From a virus: a DNA stretch of 60,351 nt. The notes under the pieces are model-generated. The model was given only the letters and a program-made list of their open reading frames with translations. It was not told the origin of the DNA and did no database searches. The translations under genes were made by a program, and so were the position numbers. The stretch lies in the IMG/VR virus record IMGVR_UViG_3300048833_000402, positions 1 to 60,351 of that record. One strand, written 5' to 3'. Below are positions 1-9,036 of the stretch, in pieces (position 1 is the first letter of the stretch; the number at the start of each line of letters is the position of its first letter).

Positions 1-447
1 GCGGTCGTCGCCTTCTTCGAGGCGCGGAACGGCCGTCTCCACGGCTTCCGCTTCAAGGACTGGGCCGACTTCAAGTCCTGCCTGCCGTCGCAGACGCCGG
101 GCCCTACCAACCAGCCCATCGGCACCGGCAATGGGGCGGCCACGCTGTTTCAGCTGGCCAAACGCTACACCTCTGGCGCGCAGTCCTGGGCACGGGCCAT
201 CACCAAGCCCGTCGCCGGAACAGTGAACATCGCCCTGAACGGCACGCCGCAGGTTTCAGGCTGGTCGGTTTCCACCGCGACCGGCCTCGTCACCTTCACC
301 ACCGCCCCGGCCGCAGGCGTGGCCATCACCGCAGGCTTCGAATTCGACGTCCCCGTCCGCTTCGACACTGACGCCCTCGACGTAACCCTCGACCTCGAAC
401 GCCTCGGCTCGATCACCTCGATCCCCCTCGTGGAAATCCGCACATGA
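1..447 (+). CDS. DUF2460 tail protein (GTA gp12-like), 5' truncated by window edge
   Basis: The open frame runs from the first base to the stop at 445-447. It encodes the C-terminal 148 residues of a DUF2460/TIGR02217 family protein, the distal-tail or baseplate-hub component that precedes DUF2163 and NlpC/P60 in gene transfer agents and related siphophages. The complete paralogue at 50468-51094 (208 aa) shows that about 60 N-terminal residues are missing here. The visible part starts AVVAFFEARNGRLHGF and ends SITSIPLVEIRT, nearly the same as the paralogue. The stop overlaps the next start by 4 bases, so the two are translationally coupled. Family assignment rests on context and on the recognisable sequence. 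Confidence 0.85.
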   Translation, partial: AVVAFFEARNGRLHGFRFKDWADFKSCLPSQTPGPTNQPIGTGNGAATLFQLAKRYTSGAQSWARAITKPVAGTVNIALNGTPQVSGWSVSTATGLVTFTTAPAAGVAITAGFEFDVPVRFDTDALDVTLDLERLGSITSIPLVEIRT

Positions 448-1328
448 AGACCCTGAACCCGGCGCTGCAGGCGCATCTCGACGACGGTACCACCACCCTG
501 TCCTGGTGCTGGCGGATCACCCGGGCGGACGGCGTGACCTTCGGCTTCACGGACCATGACCGAACGCTGGCGTTCGACGGGACCGAGTTCGAGCCGGAAA
601 GCGGTCTGACGGCCTCCGAGGTGCGGTCTGGGTCCGATTTGTCCGTCGATGCGCAGGATGCCCAAGGCGTGCTGTCCTCCGACCGGATCACCGAGACCGA
701 TATCCTCGACGGCCGCTGGGACAATGCGGCGGTCGAGGTCTGGCGGGTGAACTGGGCCAGCCCCGCGCAGCGCGTGCTCTTGCGCCGCGGTGCCATCGGC
801 CAGATCCGGCGCGGGCGGCTCGCCTTCGTGGCGGAGGTGCGGTCGCTGGCGCACATCCTTGGCCAGACAGTGGGGCGGACGTTTCAGGCGAGTTGCGACG
901 CCGCGCTGGGCGATGCGCGCTGCGGCGTGAACCTCGAGGCCCCGGCCTTCACGGGCAGCGGTGCGATCATCGATGTGCTGCGCGACCGGGCCTTCACGGC
1001 TTCCGGCCTCGGCGCCTTCGCGGCGGGCTGGTTCGGCTTCGGTCTGGTGGAATGGTCGACCGGCGCGAACGCCGGGCGGCGGGTCGAGGTGCTGTCGCAT
1101 GACCTCGTCGACGGGGTCGCGATCCTGACCCTGCTGGAAGCACCGGTGCGCCTGATCATGGCGACAGACACCTTCATCGTCCGGGCGGGCTGCGACAAGC
1201 GGATCGCGACCTGCGGGACCAAGTTCGCCAATGTCGCCAACTTCCGAGGGTTCCCGCACATCCCGGGCCAGGACGCAGTCCTGCGCTATGCGACGAAGGA
1301 TGGTGGCCATGAGGGGGCGGTGCTTTGA
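444..1328 (+). CDS. DUF2163 tail protein (GTA gp13-like)
   Basis: This 294-aa protein belongs to the DUF2163 family, a baseplate/hub component of GTA-like tails. The N-terminus (MKTLNPALQAHLDDG, then LSWCWRITRADG) is typical. Several cysteines sit in the C-terminal half (CDAALGDARCGVNL, RAGCDKRIATCGTKF); in the RcGTA tail structure the homologous hub protein coordinates a metal cluster, so they may be ligands here, but that is inference. The start overlaps the DUF2460 stop (ATGA) and the stop overlaps the following TTG start, making a tightly coupled tail-tip operon. Its close paralogue is at 51091-51975. Confidence 0.85.
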   Translation: MKTLNPALQAHLDDGTTTLSWCWRITRADGVTFGFTDHDRTLAFDGTEFEPESGLTASEVRSGSDLSVDAQDAQGVLSSDRITETDILDGRWDNAAVEVWRVNWASPAQRVLLRRGAIGQIRRGRLAFVAEVRSLAHILGQTVGRTFQASCDAALGDARCGVNLEAPAFTGSGAIIDVLRDRAFTASGLGAFAAGWFGFGLVEWSTGANAGRRVEVLSHDLVDGVAILTLLEAPVRLIMATDTFIVRAGCDKRIATCGTKFANVANFRGFPHIPGQDAVLRYATKDGGHEGAVL

Positions 1329-1759
1329 AGACCGCCGATCTTGCCATCGTCATCGCTGTCGCGCGGTCTTGGCTCGGCACGCCCTATCACGACCAGGCCA
1401 GTTTGCGCGGGGTCGGCTGCGACTGCCTCGGCCTCGCGCGCGGCATCTGGCGCGAGGTGGTGGGGCCGGAACCGTTTCCCATTCCGCCCTACAGCCGAGA
1501 CTGGGGTGAGACGGGGCCGCGCGAGGTGCTGGCCGACGGCGCGAGACGGATGATGCCGGAACTGGATCCATCCGAGGCTGGGCCCGGTGCGCTGATCCTG
1601 TTCCGTATGATGCCCCGCGCCATCGCCAAGCATGTGGGCATTCTCACCGGCCCCGACACCTTCCTTCACGCCTACGAACGCCTCGGCGTGATCGAGGAAC
1701 CGCTGACAACCGCATGGCGGCGGCGCATCGCCTTTGCCTTCCTGTTCCCTGCACGCTGA
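1325..1759 (+). CDS. NlpC/P60 family tail peptidase (GTA gp14-like)
   Basis: This 144-aa NlpC/P60 cysteine peptidase is expected to cut peptidoglycan cross-links from the tail tip during DNA injection. The family signature is visible: the catalytic Cys lies in GVGCDCLGLARG around residue 30-35 and the catalytic His in AIAKHVGIL around residue 108. Length is typical of phage-tail members. The start is a TTG that overlaps the DUF2163 stop (TTGA), and the paralogue at 51972 uses exactly the same arrangement, which supports the choice. The next gene starts 8 bases downstream. Confidence 0.85.
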   Translation: MKTADLAIVIAVARSWLGTPYHDQASLRGVGCDCLGLARGIWREVVGPEPFPIPPYSRDWGETGPREVLADGARRMMPELDPSEAGPGALILFRMMPRAIAKHVGILTGPDTFLHAYERLGVIEEPLTTAWRRRIAFAFLFPAR

Positions 1760-1767
1760 GTTTTCCC

Positions 1768-4700
1768 ATGGCCACGCTAGTCCTCGGCGCTGTCGGTTCC
1801 GCCATCGGCGGGGCGTTCGGCGGCGCGATCCTCGGCTTCTCTGGCGCAGCCATCGGCGGCTTCATCGGATCGACCATCGGGTCGGTGGTTGACAGCTGGA
1901 TCGTGTCTTCGCTGGCCCCGGCGCAGAAGATCGAGGGCCAGCGGCTGGATTCCCTGCGGATCACCTCGGCCACAGAAGGCGCGATCATCCCGCGCCTCTA
2001 CGGCCGCATGCGCATTGGCGGCAACATCATCTGGGCGACCGATTTCCGCGAGGAGACGAAGACTACGACGCAGGGTGGCGGCAAGGGCGGCGGGGGCGGC
2101 AGGGTCCAGACGACCGAGTATCTGTACTATGCGTCCTTCGCTGTCGCCTTGTGTGAAGGCCCAATCACCGGCATCGGCCGTATCTGGGCCGACGGCAAGC
2201 CGGTCGACATGACCGGCATCACCTGGCGCTGGTATCGAGGCGACGAGGCGCAGACAGCCGACCCGTTCATTTCGGCGAAGATGGGGTGGGCCAACACGCC
2301 CGCCTATCGCGGCACGGCCTACGTCGTCTTCGAGGAACTGCCGCTTTCCACCTATGGCAACCGCCTGCCGCAGCTCAGCTTCGAGGTGTTCCGGCCCTTG
2401 GCCGATCCCGACACGGCCGAGGGGCTGGTCAAGGCCGTGACCATGATCCCGGCCTCGGGAGAGTTCACCTATGCGACCGAGGCTGTCCGGAAGACCGTGG
2501 GCGCCACGACCACGGTCTTCGGCCAGACCACCGGCGGCACGACCTCGGCCGAGAACCTCAACGCGCTGCCAGATGAAGCCGACATCGTCGTGGCGCTGGA
2601 CCGCCTGCAGGCCATGGCCCCGGCCGTCGAAAGCGTCAGCCTGGTCGTCGCCTGGTTCGGGAATGAACTGCGCGCGGGCAACTGCACCATCAAGCCCGGC
2701 GTCGAGGTGGCGACAAAGGCCACCAGCCCCAAGGTCTGGACGGTCAACGGGGTTTCCCGCGCTGCAGCCCATTTGGTTAGCCGTGACGCCGAGGATCGTC
2801 CGGTCTACGGCGGCACGCCTGCGGATTTCGCGGTGGCTCAGGCGATCCGCGAAATGAAGGCGCGCGGGTTGCGGGTGACGTTCTATCCCTTCCTGCTCAT
2901 GGACGTCCCGCCCGGCAACACGCTGCCGAACCCCTATTCCAACAACGCAGCCGCTCCGGGCCAGCCGAGTTTCCCGTGGCGGGGCCGGATCACCTGTTCC
3001 CCGGCGGCAGGCTATGCCGGGACGGCCGACAAGACCGCCGCCGCTGCCACGCAGGTCTCGGCCTTCTTCGGCGCAGCCACCCCGGCGCAGTTCGTGATCT
3101 CTGGTGACACTGTCACCTGGACCGGCCCTACGGGCGACTGGGGCCTGCGCCGGATGATCCTGCACTACGCACACCTCTGCGCCGCTGCCGGGGGCGTCGA
3201 TGCCTTCCTGATCGGGACCGAGATGCGCGGGCTGACCACCATCCGCTCCAGCGCCAGTACCTATCCAGCTGTCACCGCCTTCAAGGCTCTGGCGGCGGAT
3301 GTGAAGGCGATCCTCGGGCCGGGGACCAAGGTCGGCTACGCCTCGGACTGGTCGGAGTATTTCGGGCACCAGCCGGGGGACGGCACGGGGGATGTCTATT
3401 TCCACCTCGACTTGCTCTGGTCTGATGCCAACATCGATTTCATCGGCATCGACAACTACATGCCGCTGTCGGACTGGCGCGACGGGTTTGACCACGCCGA
3501 TGCCCTGCAAGGCTGGTCCGCGATCCATGACCGGCGCTATTTGCAGGCAAACATCGCGGGCGGCGAGGGCTTCGACTGGTTCTACGCCAGCGTCGCCGAC
3601 CGGTCGGCACAGATCCGCACGCCGATCACCGACGGCAGCGCGGGCAAGCCTTGGGTCTTCCGCTACAAGGATCTGCGCGCCTGGTGGTCGAACCCGCATT
3701 TCAACCGGCCGGGCGGGATGGAGAGCGGCACGCCGACCGCGTGGGTGCCGCAATCGAAACCCATCTGGTTCACCGAACTCGGCTGTCCCGCCATCGACCG
3801 GGGCACCAACCAGCCCAACGTCTTCTTCGACCCGAAGTCCTCGGAGAGCTTCACCCCGTACTTCTCGCGCGGCTGGCGCGACGACGCGATCCAGCGCGCC
3901 TATCTCGAGGCAAGCTATCTCTGGTGGGGCCAGGGCACGAACAACCCGACGTCCGCGATCTACGGCGGCCGGATGGTCCATGTCCCCGAATGCGCCGCCT
4001 GGACCTGGGATGCACGCCCCTATCCATTCTTCCCCGAACTGACCGGGATCTGGACGGACGGGCCGAACTGGCGGCTGGGGCACTGGCTGACTGGACGGCT
4101 GGGCGCGGTGTCGCTGGCGGCCCTTGTCCGCCATCTCTGCCTGCGTGCTGGGCTCGATGAGGCGTTGATCGATGTGAGCGGCCTCTGGGGCGCGGTCGAA
4201 GGCTATGTCATCGGCGCGCTGGAAAGCCCGCGCGCGTCGATTTCCACGCTGGCCCGCCACTTCGGCTTCGACGCCATCGAGACCGAGGGCGTGCTTCGTT
4301 TCGTCATGCGCGGGCGGGCTTCGGTCGCCACGCTGGCCATCGACGATCTGGTCGGCAGCCGCGAGGGCGAGGCGTTCGAACTGACCCGTGGTCAGGAGAC
4401 CGAACTGCCCCAGGCCCTGAAGTGGCAGGTCGCGCGGGCGGACGAGGATTATGATGCCGCTCTCGTCGAAGCCCGACGCATCACCGTCGACACGACGCGC
4501 ATCGCCTCCGAAGCCTTCCCCATGGCGATCCCGCCCGAGGAGGCCGAACGCCGCTGCCGCCGCGCGCTGATGGAAGCCTGGATCGGCAGGGAAAGCGCAA
4601 CCTTCCGCTTGCCGCCCTCGCGGCTCGCCCTCGACCCGGCAGACGTGATCCGGCTCGCGCATGACGGCCGCGAGGTCGAGTTCCGGCTCGTCTCCGTCGC

Positions 4701-5766
4701 CGATGCCGAGGCGCGCGGGATCGAGGCGGTGCGCCAGGACCGCGCGGCCTACGACCTGCCGCCCGGCGATCCCCGCCCGGCCTCGCTCGCCAGTCCCGTC
4801 GTCTTTGGAACGCCCGAGGTGGTGATGCTGGACCTGCCGCAGATTTCCGAGGACCAGCCCGCCCATCGCCCCCTGATCGCCGCCCATGCCAGCCCCTGGC
4901 CGGGCGAGATCGCAGTGTTCCGCAGCGCCTCCACGGATGGGTTCAACCTCCTGACCACATTCGGCAGTCGGGCGCGGATCGGCACGCTGGCCTTCGACTT
5001 CTTTCCGGGGCCGACCTCGCGCTTCGATCTCGGCAACGCGCTGGTGGTCGATCTGCTGTCGGGGACGCTGGAAAGCGTGACGGATGTCGCGCTGTTCGGC
5101 GGGGCGAATGCGCTGGCCGTGGAGACGGAGGCCGGGGTCTGGGAGATCGTCCAGGCTGGCCAAGCCGAACTGATTGCCGCTGGCCGCTACCGGCTCACCC
5201 GCCTCCTGCGCGGCCTGCGCGGGACGGAACATGCCATGGGCAACCCGGCTCCGGCTGGCGCGCGGGTCGTGGTGCTTGACACGACGCTGGCCTCGCTACC
5301 CATCGCCGAGGCCGATCTCGGACTGCCGTGGAACTGGCGTGTCGGCCCGGCCGCCCGGGCGGTCAGTGACGCGAGCTATGCCGCGCTGGGCTTAACCCCC
5401 ACTGGCCGGGGGCTTGTTCCCTTCGCCACGGTCCATGTCGAGCAGCCATGGCGAACGGCTCGTAGCTCGGGCGATCTGACGATCCGCTGGACGCGGCGAT
5501 CCCGGGCGCTGGTCGCTGATGCCTGGGAACAGGTCGAAGTGCCGCTGGCCGAAGACCTGGAAAGCTATGACGTCCAGATCCTCGACGGGGCATCGATCAA
5601 GCGCACACTGACCAGCAGCACGACATCCGTACTCTACACCGCCGCCCAGCAGACAGCCGATTGGGGCGCACCGCTCGGGCCCGGCCAGACGCTGGCGATC
5701 CGCATCTACCAGCTCTCGAACCGCCTCGGCCGCGGCACGCCCGCGGCCGCCACGCTGCAATTCTGA
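1768..5766 (+). CDS. GTA gp15-like host-specificity / tail-tip protein with TIM-barrel domain
   Basis: This very large protein (1332 aa) forms the tail-tip megatron of GTA-type siphophages. The N-terminus is glycine-rich and hydrophobic (MATLVLGAVGSAIGGAFGG). The middle third (about residues 400-760) holds the GTA TIM-barrel, glycoside-hydrolase-like domain, with DFIGIDNYMPLSDWRDGF and WFTELGCPAIDRG recognisable, followed by a phage-tail_3-type domain and a beta-rich C-terminus. The start at 1768 is preferred over the in-frame 1714 codon because the paralogue at 52438 begins with the same residues and there is no conserved sequence upstream. The protein probably contacts or degrades cell-surface glycans; the enzymatic role is inferred. 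Confidence 0.85.
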   Translation: MATLVLGAVGSAIGGAFGGAILGFSGAAIGGFIGSTIGSVVDSWIVSSLAPAQKIEGQRLDSLRITSATEGAIIPRLYGRMRIGGNIIWATDFREETKTTTQGGGKGGGGGRVQTTEYLYYASFAVALCEGPITGIGRIWADGKPVDMTGITWRWYRGDEAQTADPFISAKMGWANTPAYRGTAYVVFEELPLSTYGNRLPQLSFEVFRPLADPDTAEGLVKAVTMIPASGEFTYATEAVRKTVGATTTVFGQTTGGTTSAENLNALPDEADIVVALDRLQAMAPAVESVSLVVAWFGNELRAGNCTIKPGVEVATKATSPKVWTVNGVSRAAAHLVSRDAEDRPVYGGTPADFAVAQAIREMKARGLRVTFYPFLLMDVPPGNTLPNPYSNNAAAPGQPSFPWRGRITCSPAAGYAGTADKTAAAATQVSAFFGAATPAQFVISGDTVTWTGPTGDWGLRRMILHYAHLCAAAGGVDAFLIGTEMRGLTTIRSSASTYPAVTAFKALAADVKAILGPGTKVGYASDWSEYFGHQPGDGTGDVYFHLDLLWSDANIDFIGIDNYMPLSDWRDGFDHADALQGWSAIHDRRYLQANIAGGEGFDWFYASVADRSAQIRTPITDGSAGKPWVFRYKDLRAWWSNPHFNRPGGMESGTPTAWVPQSKPIWFTELGCPAIDRGTNQPNVFFDPKSSESFTPYFSRGWRDDAIQRAYLEASYLWWGQGTNNPTSAIYGGRMVHVPECAAWTWDARPYPFFPELTGIWTDGPNWRLGHWLTGRLGAVSLAALVRHLCLRAGLDEALIDVSGLWGAVEGYVIGALESPRASISTLARHFGFDAIETEGVLRFVMRGRASVATLAIDDLVGSREGEAFELTRGQETELPQALKWQVARADEDYDAALVEARRITVDTTRIASEAFPMAIPPEEAERRCRRALMEAWIGRESATFRLPPSRLALDPADVIRLAHDGREVEFRLVSVADAEARGIEAVRQDRAAYDLPPGDPRPASLASPVVFGTPEVVMLDLPQISEDQPAHRPLIAAHASPWPGEIAVFRSASTDGFNLLTTFGSRARIGTLAFDFFPGPTSRFDLGNALVVDLLSGTLESVTDVALFGGANALAVETEAGVWEIVQAGQAELIAAGRYRLTRLLRGLRGTEHAMGNPAPAGARVVVLDTTLASLPIAEADLGLPWNWRVGPAARAVSDASYAALGLTPTGRGLVPFATVHVEQPWRTARSSGDLTIRWTRRSRALVADAWEQVEVPLAEDLESYDVQILDGASIKRTLTSSTTSVLYTAAQQTADWGAPLGPGQTLAIRIYQLSNRLGRGTPAAATLQF

Positions 5767-5787
5767 TCCCAACTCGCGGGAACCCCC

Positions 5788-7710
5788 ATGTCCGACACCA
5801 CGACGCACCTTGGGCTGCCGTATCTGCTGGCCGCTCAAGCGCAGAAGCATGTCACCCACAACGAGGCGCTGCGCCTGCTCGATGCTATGGTGCAGCTCTC
5901 GGTCCTCGACCGCACGCGCACCGCGCCCCCGGCCAGCCCCGCGGACGGCAACCGCCATCTGGTCGCCTCGGGCGCCACCGGCCTTTGGGCCGGGTGGGAT
6001 CTGAACATCGCCTTCTGGGTCGACGGCGCGTGGATCCGGCTGGTGCCGCGCATCGGCTGGCTGGCATGGGTCGCAGCCGAGGGCCTGTTCCTCGTCTGGA
6101 CCGGCAGCGCCTGGGAGGTGGTGGGCGAGCCGCGCGACGTGTCGGATGCGGTGTTCAGCCTGGTGAACGACGCCGATCCGACGAAGAAGGCGACCTTTTC
6201 GCTGGCGGGCATCAGCGCAGGCACCACGCGCAGCTTCACGCTGCCGAACACCTCCTCGGAACTGGCGATCCTGGCGGGCACACAGACCTTCACCGGCAAC
6301 AAGACATTTTCCGGGACGCTGACAGCATCCGGAACCGTGACGGTGTCGGCCGCCAGCGCCTCGATCGGCACGGCAACGACGACCGCGACCTACGGGATGG
6401 GCACCGGCGCGACGACCACCGGCGTCACCAAGACCGTGAACATCGGCACAGGCGGCGCTTCCGGGTCGACCACCGTCGTGAACATCGGCTCGGCCACCGC
6501 TGGCGCGGGCGGCACGACGGTGGTGAACACGCCCACGGTCACCTTCGCCAATGCCGTCACGCAGGTCGGCATGCCGCAGGCGAACCTTACCGGGCAGCTG
6601 CTCGGCCTCGGCGGGGCCACGGCCGACAGTTACAACCGAGTGTCGGTGAACACGCCCGCAGTCCTATTGAACAATGCAGGTGCGGGCATCGAAGCGACGG
6701 TGAACAAGGCGGCCCCGGCAAACGACGCCGCATTCGCCTTCAAGACCGGGTTTTCAGCGCGGGCGCTGATCGGCCTCTTAGGCAACGACGATTTCAGCTT
6801 CAAGGTCAGCCCGGACGGGTCAGCCTTCTACGACGCGATCCGGATCGACCGAACCAGCGGTCAGGTGGAACTGCCGCAGCCCACGGTCCTGCCCGGGCTG
6901 TCGGCCGCGCCGTCGCCACCGCCCGTAGGGAAGGCCACTGTTTATGCCCGCAACCGCGCCGGGGCGCCATGGATCGACGTGATGCGCCCCTCTGGCCGGG
7001 ACTTTCCGCTCCAGCCGCATTTCGGTGTGAACAGGATCGCCAACTGGTCGCCTTCGGTCACGACGACGATCACCACCGAAGGGATGCCGATCACTTCGGT
7101 CGGCACCGTCTCGCACCCGACGCTGGCCGCCACGAACCTTGCCGCCTCGATGCGCCGCTGGCGCCTGACCTCCGCAGCCGTCGTGGACTCGGCGGCCGAT
7201 CAGCGTTCGGCTGGCTGGGCCTGCTGGCGCGGCAATGCGGCGGGCTTGGGCGGCTGGACCTTCGTGACGCGGATTTCGCTGACGACGCTGCAGTCGACCG
7301 GGATGGGGTTCTTTGGCCTCTACGGTTCTACCGCCGCGCTGGCCACCACCCTGACGCTGGCGGCCGCCATCAACTGTATCGGCATCGGCTTCCAGCGCGG
7401 GACGCACACCCGCTGGCAAGTGGTCGCGAACGACGGCACCGGGGCGCCGACCCTGACCGACATGGGCGCGTCCTTCGCCATTGCCACGGGCGGGGTGCTG
7501 ACCCTGTTCATCGCGGCACCGCCGAACGGATCGTCCGTCTGGGTGCGCGTCGTCGACGAGGTCTCGGGTGCGATCTTCGAGCAGGAGATCACCGCAGACC
7601 TGCCCGCCGCGACGCAGTTCCTGTCGCCGCGGCTGTTCCTGAACACCGGCGCGACCGCCGCCGCCGTCGCCTACGACTGCGCCGGGGTCTACCTGGAAAC
7701 CGACTTCTGA
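5788..7710 (+). CDS. DUF2793 domain tail fibre/tip protein
   Basis: This 640-aa protein begins with the DUF2793 domain (HLGLPYLLAAQAQKHVTHNE, about residues 5-125), common in Rhodobacterales prophages and GTAs. A Thr/Gly/Val-rich repetitive central region follows (TKTVNIGTGG, STTVVNIGSATAGAGG, about residues 190-260), resembling a fibrous beta-repeat shaft, and then a C-terminal region from about residue 370. The N-terminal two thirds nearly equal the copy at 56448-58373, whereas the C-terminal third has diverged much more, as expected of a receptor-binding tip. It lies 21 bases after the host-specificity gene and just before the lysis cassette. Confidence 0.8.
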   Translation: MSDTTTHLGLPYLLAAQAQKHVTHNEALRLLDAMVQLSVLDRTRTAPPASPADGNRHLVASGATGLWAGWDLNIAFWVDGAWIRLVPRIGWLAWVAAEGLFLVWTGSAWEVVGEPRDVSDAVFSLVNDADPTKKATFSLAGISAGTTRSFTLPNTSSELAILAGTQTFTGNKTFSGTLTASGTVTVSAASASIGTATTTATYGMGTGATTTGVTKTVNIGTGGASGSTTVVNIGSATAGAGGTTVVNTPTVTFANAVTQVGMPQANLTGQLLGLGGATADSYNRVSVNTPAVLLNNAGAGIEATVNKAAPANDAAFAFKTGFSARALIGLLGNDDFSFKVSPDGSAFYDAIRIDRTSGQVELPQPTVLPGLSAAPSPPPVGKATVYARNRAGAPWIDVMRPSGRDFPLQPHFGVNRIANWSPSVTTTITTEGMPITSVGTVSHPTLAATNLAASMRRWRLTSAAVVDSAADQRSAGWACWRGNAAGLGGWTFVTRISLTTLQSTGMGFFGLYGSTAALATTLTLAAAINCIGIGFQRGTHTRWQVVANDGTGAPTLTDMGASFAIATGGVLTLFIAAPPNGSSVWVRVVDEVSGAIFEQEITADLPAATQFLSPRLFLNTGATAAAVAYDCAGVYLETDF

Positions 7711-7743
7711 CCGACCGCAGCTCGCGGCAATGAAAGGACCATC

Positions 7744-8052
7744 ATGAACGACCAGACCACCCTCGCCGACGCGGTCGCGCGGGCCTTTCGGGACCACGGG
7801 ATCACCGCCGCGCTGACCGCCCTGATCGGCGGCACCATGGCCCTGATCGCGGCGATCACCCGCAAGGCCTTCACCAATGAGGCCCTGCTGGATCGCCTTG
7901 ATCGCGAACTCATCACCGAACGCGACCGGACTGACAAGCAGCGCAGCGAAGATCGCAAGGTGGATGGCGACCGCCTCGACCGGATCGAAACCGACATCCG
8001 CTCGATGCGGGACATGCTCTTCGACGCCTTCCAGCGCGGCCGATCCGACTGA
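7744..8052 (+). CDS. Small holin-like membrane protein
   Basis: This 102-aa protein has one clear hydrophobic segment near residues 22-38 (ALTALIGGTMALIAAI) followed by a highly charged helical C-terminus (LDRLDRELITERDRTDKQR) that could form a coiled coil. It sits directly upstream of the M15 endolysin and spanin genes and has a GAAAGGA ribosome-binding site about 6 bases before the ATG. Position and topology suggest a holin or holin-like lysis protein. The family is not one I can name, so the call rests on context. The paralogue at 58407-58715 differs at only a few residues. Confidence 0.6.
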   Translation: MNDQTTLADAVARAFRDHGITAALTALIGGTMALIAAITRKAFTNEALLDRLDRELITERDRTDKQRSEDRKVDGDRLDRIETDIRSMRDMLFDAFQRGRSD

Positions 8053-8082
8053 CTTTCCTGACCCTTGGCAACCGACATCCCT

Positions 8083-8105
8083 CCCGCCCCAGAGGCGGGT
8101 TTTTC
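8083..8105 (+). terminator. Intrinsic terminator between holin-like gene and endolysin
   Basis: The arms CCCGCC and GGCGGG enclose a short loop and are followed by six T residues. The element lies 31 bases after the holin-like stop and just before the endolysin Shine-Dalgarno (TTGGAGGA). It is conserved at 58753-58774 in prophage B, although the surrounding spacer is not, which argues that it is functional, possibly as an attenuator setting endolysin level. Confidence 0.7.
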
Positions 8106-8119
8106 ATTTGGAGGATACC

Positions 8120-8794
8120 ATGCCGACGCTGACCCACCCCCACTGGCGCGATGTTCCCGCGAGCGCCTGGCGCTGGCCGAATTTCTCGGCCGCCGAGATC
8201 GCCTGTCGCGGCACCGGAGCGATCAAGATCAACACCGAAGCGATGGACAAGCTGCAGGCCCTGCGCGACCGGCTGGGCAAGCCGCTGATCATCCGCTCGG
8301 CCTATCGCAGCCCGGAACACAACCGAGCCGTCGGCGGGGCCCCGGCGTCGAAACACATGCAGGGCACCGCCTTCGACATCGCCATGTCGAACCACGATCC
8401 GGTCGCATTCGCCGAAGCCGCCCGTGCCGTCGGCTTCCTCGGCTTCGGCACCTATCCCCGCTCCGGCTTCATGCACATCGATCTTGGTCCCGCCCGATCC
8501 TGGGGCGATCCCTTCCCGGCGTGGCCCGTACCCTTCGCGCCGGAACTGCCGCCCGCGCGCGAGGTCCTTTCGGAAAGCCGCACCCTGCGCGGTGGCGGCG
8601 CGGCTGGCGCGGCCACCGTCGGCGCGGCTGGGGTCGAAGTGCTGCAGGATGTCCTTGCCGAGACCCAGTCCACGATCCAGCCGCTGGTGCCCTACCTCGA
8701 CACCCTGCGGTGGGTGCTGATCGCCATCGCGCTGATCGGCATCGCCGTCACGATCCACGCTCGGCTCGACGACTGGAAACGGGGCCAGCGGTGA
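8120..8794 (+). CDS. M15-family peptidase endolysin with C-terminal membrane segment
   Basis: This 224-aa peptidase resembles the VanY/D-Ala-D-Ala carboxypeptidase-like M15 family used by phages as endolysins. Zinc-site motifs are visible: SKHMQGTAFD (His79, Asp86) and MHIDLG (His about 117), with YRSPEHN before them. The C-terminus carries a hydrophobic stretch (WVLIAIALIGIAV, about residues 196-212) followed by basic residues, which is unusual for a soluble endolysin and suggests membrane tethering. The ATG follows a TTGGAGGA ribosome site by about 5 bases. The stop overlaps the GTG of the i-spanin gene. It is near-identical to 58792-59466. Confidence 0.85.
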   Translation: MPTLTHPHWRDVPASAWRWPNFSAAEIACRGTGAIKINTEAMDKLQALRDRLGKPLIIRSAYRSPEHNRAVGGAPASKHMQGTAFDIAMSNHDPVAFAEAARAVGFLGFGTYPRSGFMHIDLGPARSWGDPFPAWPVPFAPELPPAREVLSESRTLRGGGAAGAATVGAAGVEVLQDVLAETQSTIQPLVPYLDTLRWVLIAIALIGIAVTIHARLDDWKRGQR

Positions 8795-9036
8795 CCCTTT
8801 CGCTCTTCACCCATGGCCCGGCGCGCAAGGCGCTGGGCCTGATCCTGCCCGCCGCAGCGATCCTGCTGTTCCTGCTGAACCTCCGCCGCGCAGGCGAACG
8901 CGCCGGGCGCGCCGCCGAACGCCTTGATGCCAAAGAAAGAAACGATGCGATCCACCGCCAGATGCTCGACGCTGCCGCCCATCGCCCCCCTGATCGCGAT
9001 GCTCTGGCTGACCGGCTGCGCGATGGCAGGTTCTGA
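8791..9036 (+). CDS. Rz-like inner-membrane spanin (i-spanin)
   Basis: This 81-aa protein has an N-terminal transmembrane segment (ALGLILPAAAILLFLLNL, about residues 14-31) followed by an Ala/Arg/Glu-rich helix (AGERAGRAAERLDAKERND). That is the expected topology of an Rz-type inner-membrane spanin. The GTG start overlaps the endolysin stop (GTGA), and the arrangement is conserved at 59463. A lipoprotein gene starts inside its coding sequence in another frame, the classic Rz/Rz1 layout. No sequence similarity to lambda Rz is obvious, so the call depends on topology and gene arrangement. Confidence 0.65.
   Translation: MTLSLFTHGPARKALGLILPAAAILLFLLNLRRAGERAGRAAERLDAKERNDAIHRQMLDAAAHRPPDRDALADRLRDGRF

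Noticed and set aside
1777-5232. Minus-strand open frame of 1151 codons
   Set aside because: It is the antisense shadow of the host-specificity gene in high-GC DNA. The sequence is Arg/Gly/Asp-rich without any family pattern, and the same shadow is broken differently in the second copy.
5661-7733. Plus-strand open frame of 690 codons across the DUF2793 gene
   Set aside because: It overlaps the well-supported DUF2793 frame, has extreme Arg/His/Gly content and no recognisable domain; the start has no ribosome site.
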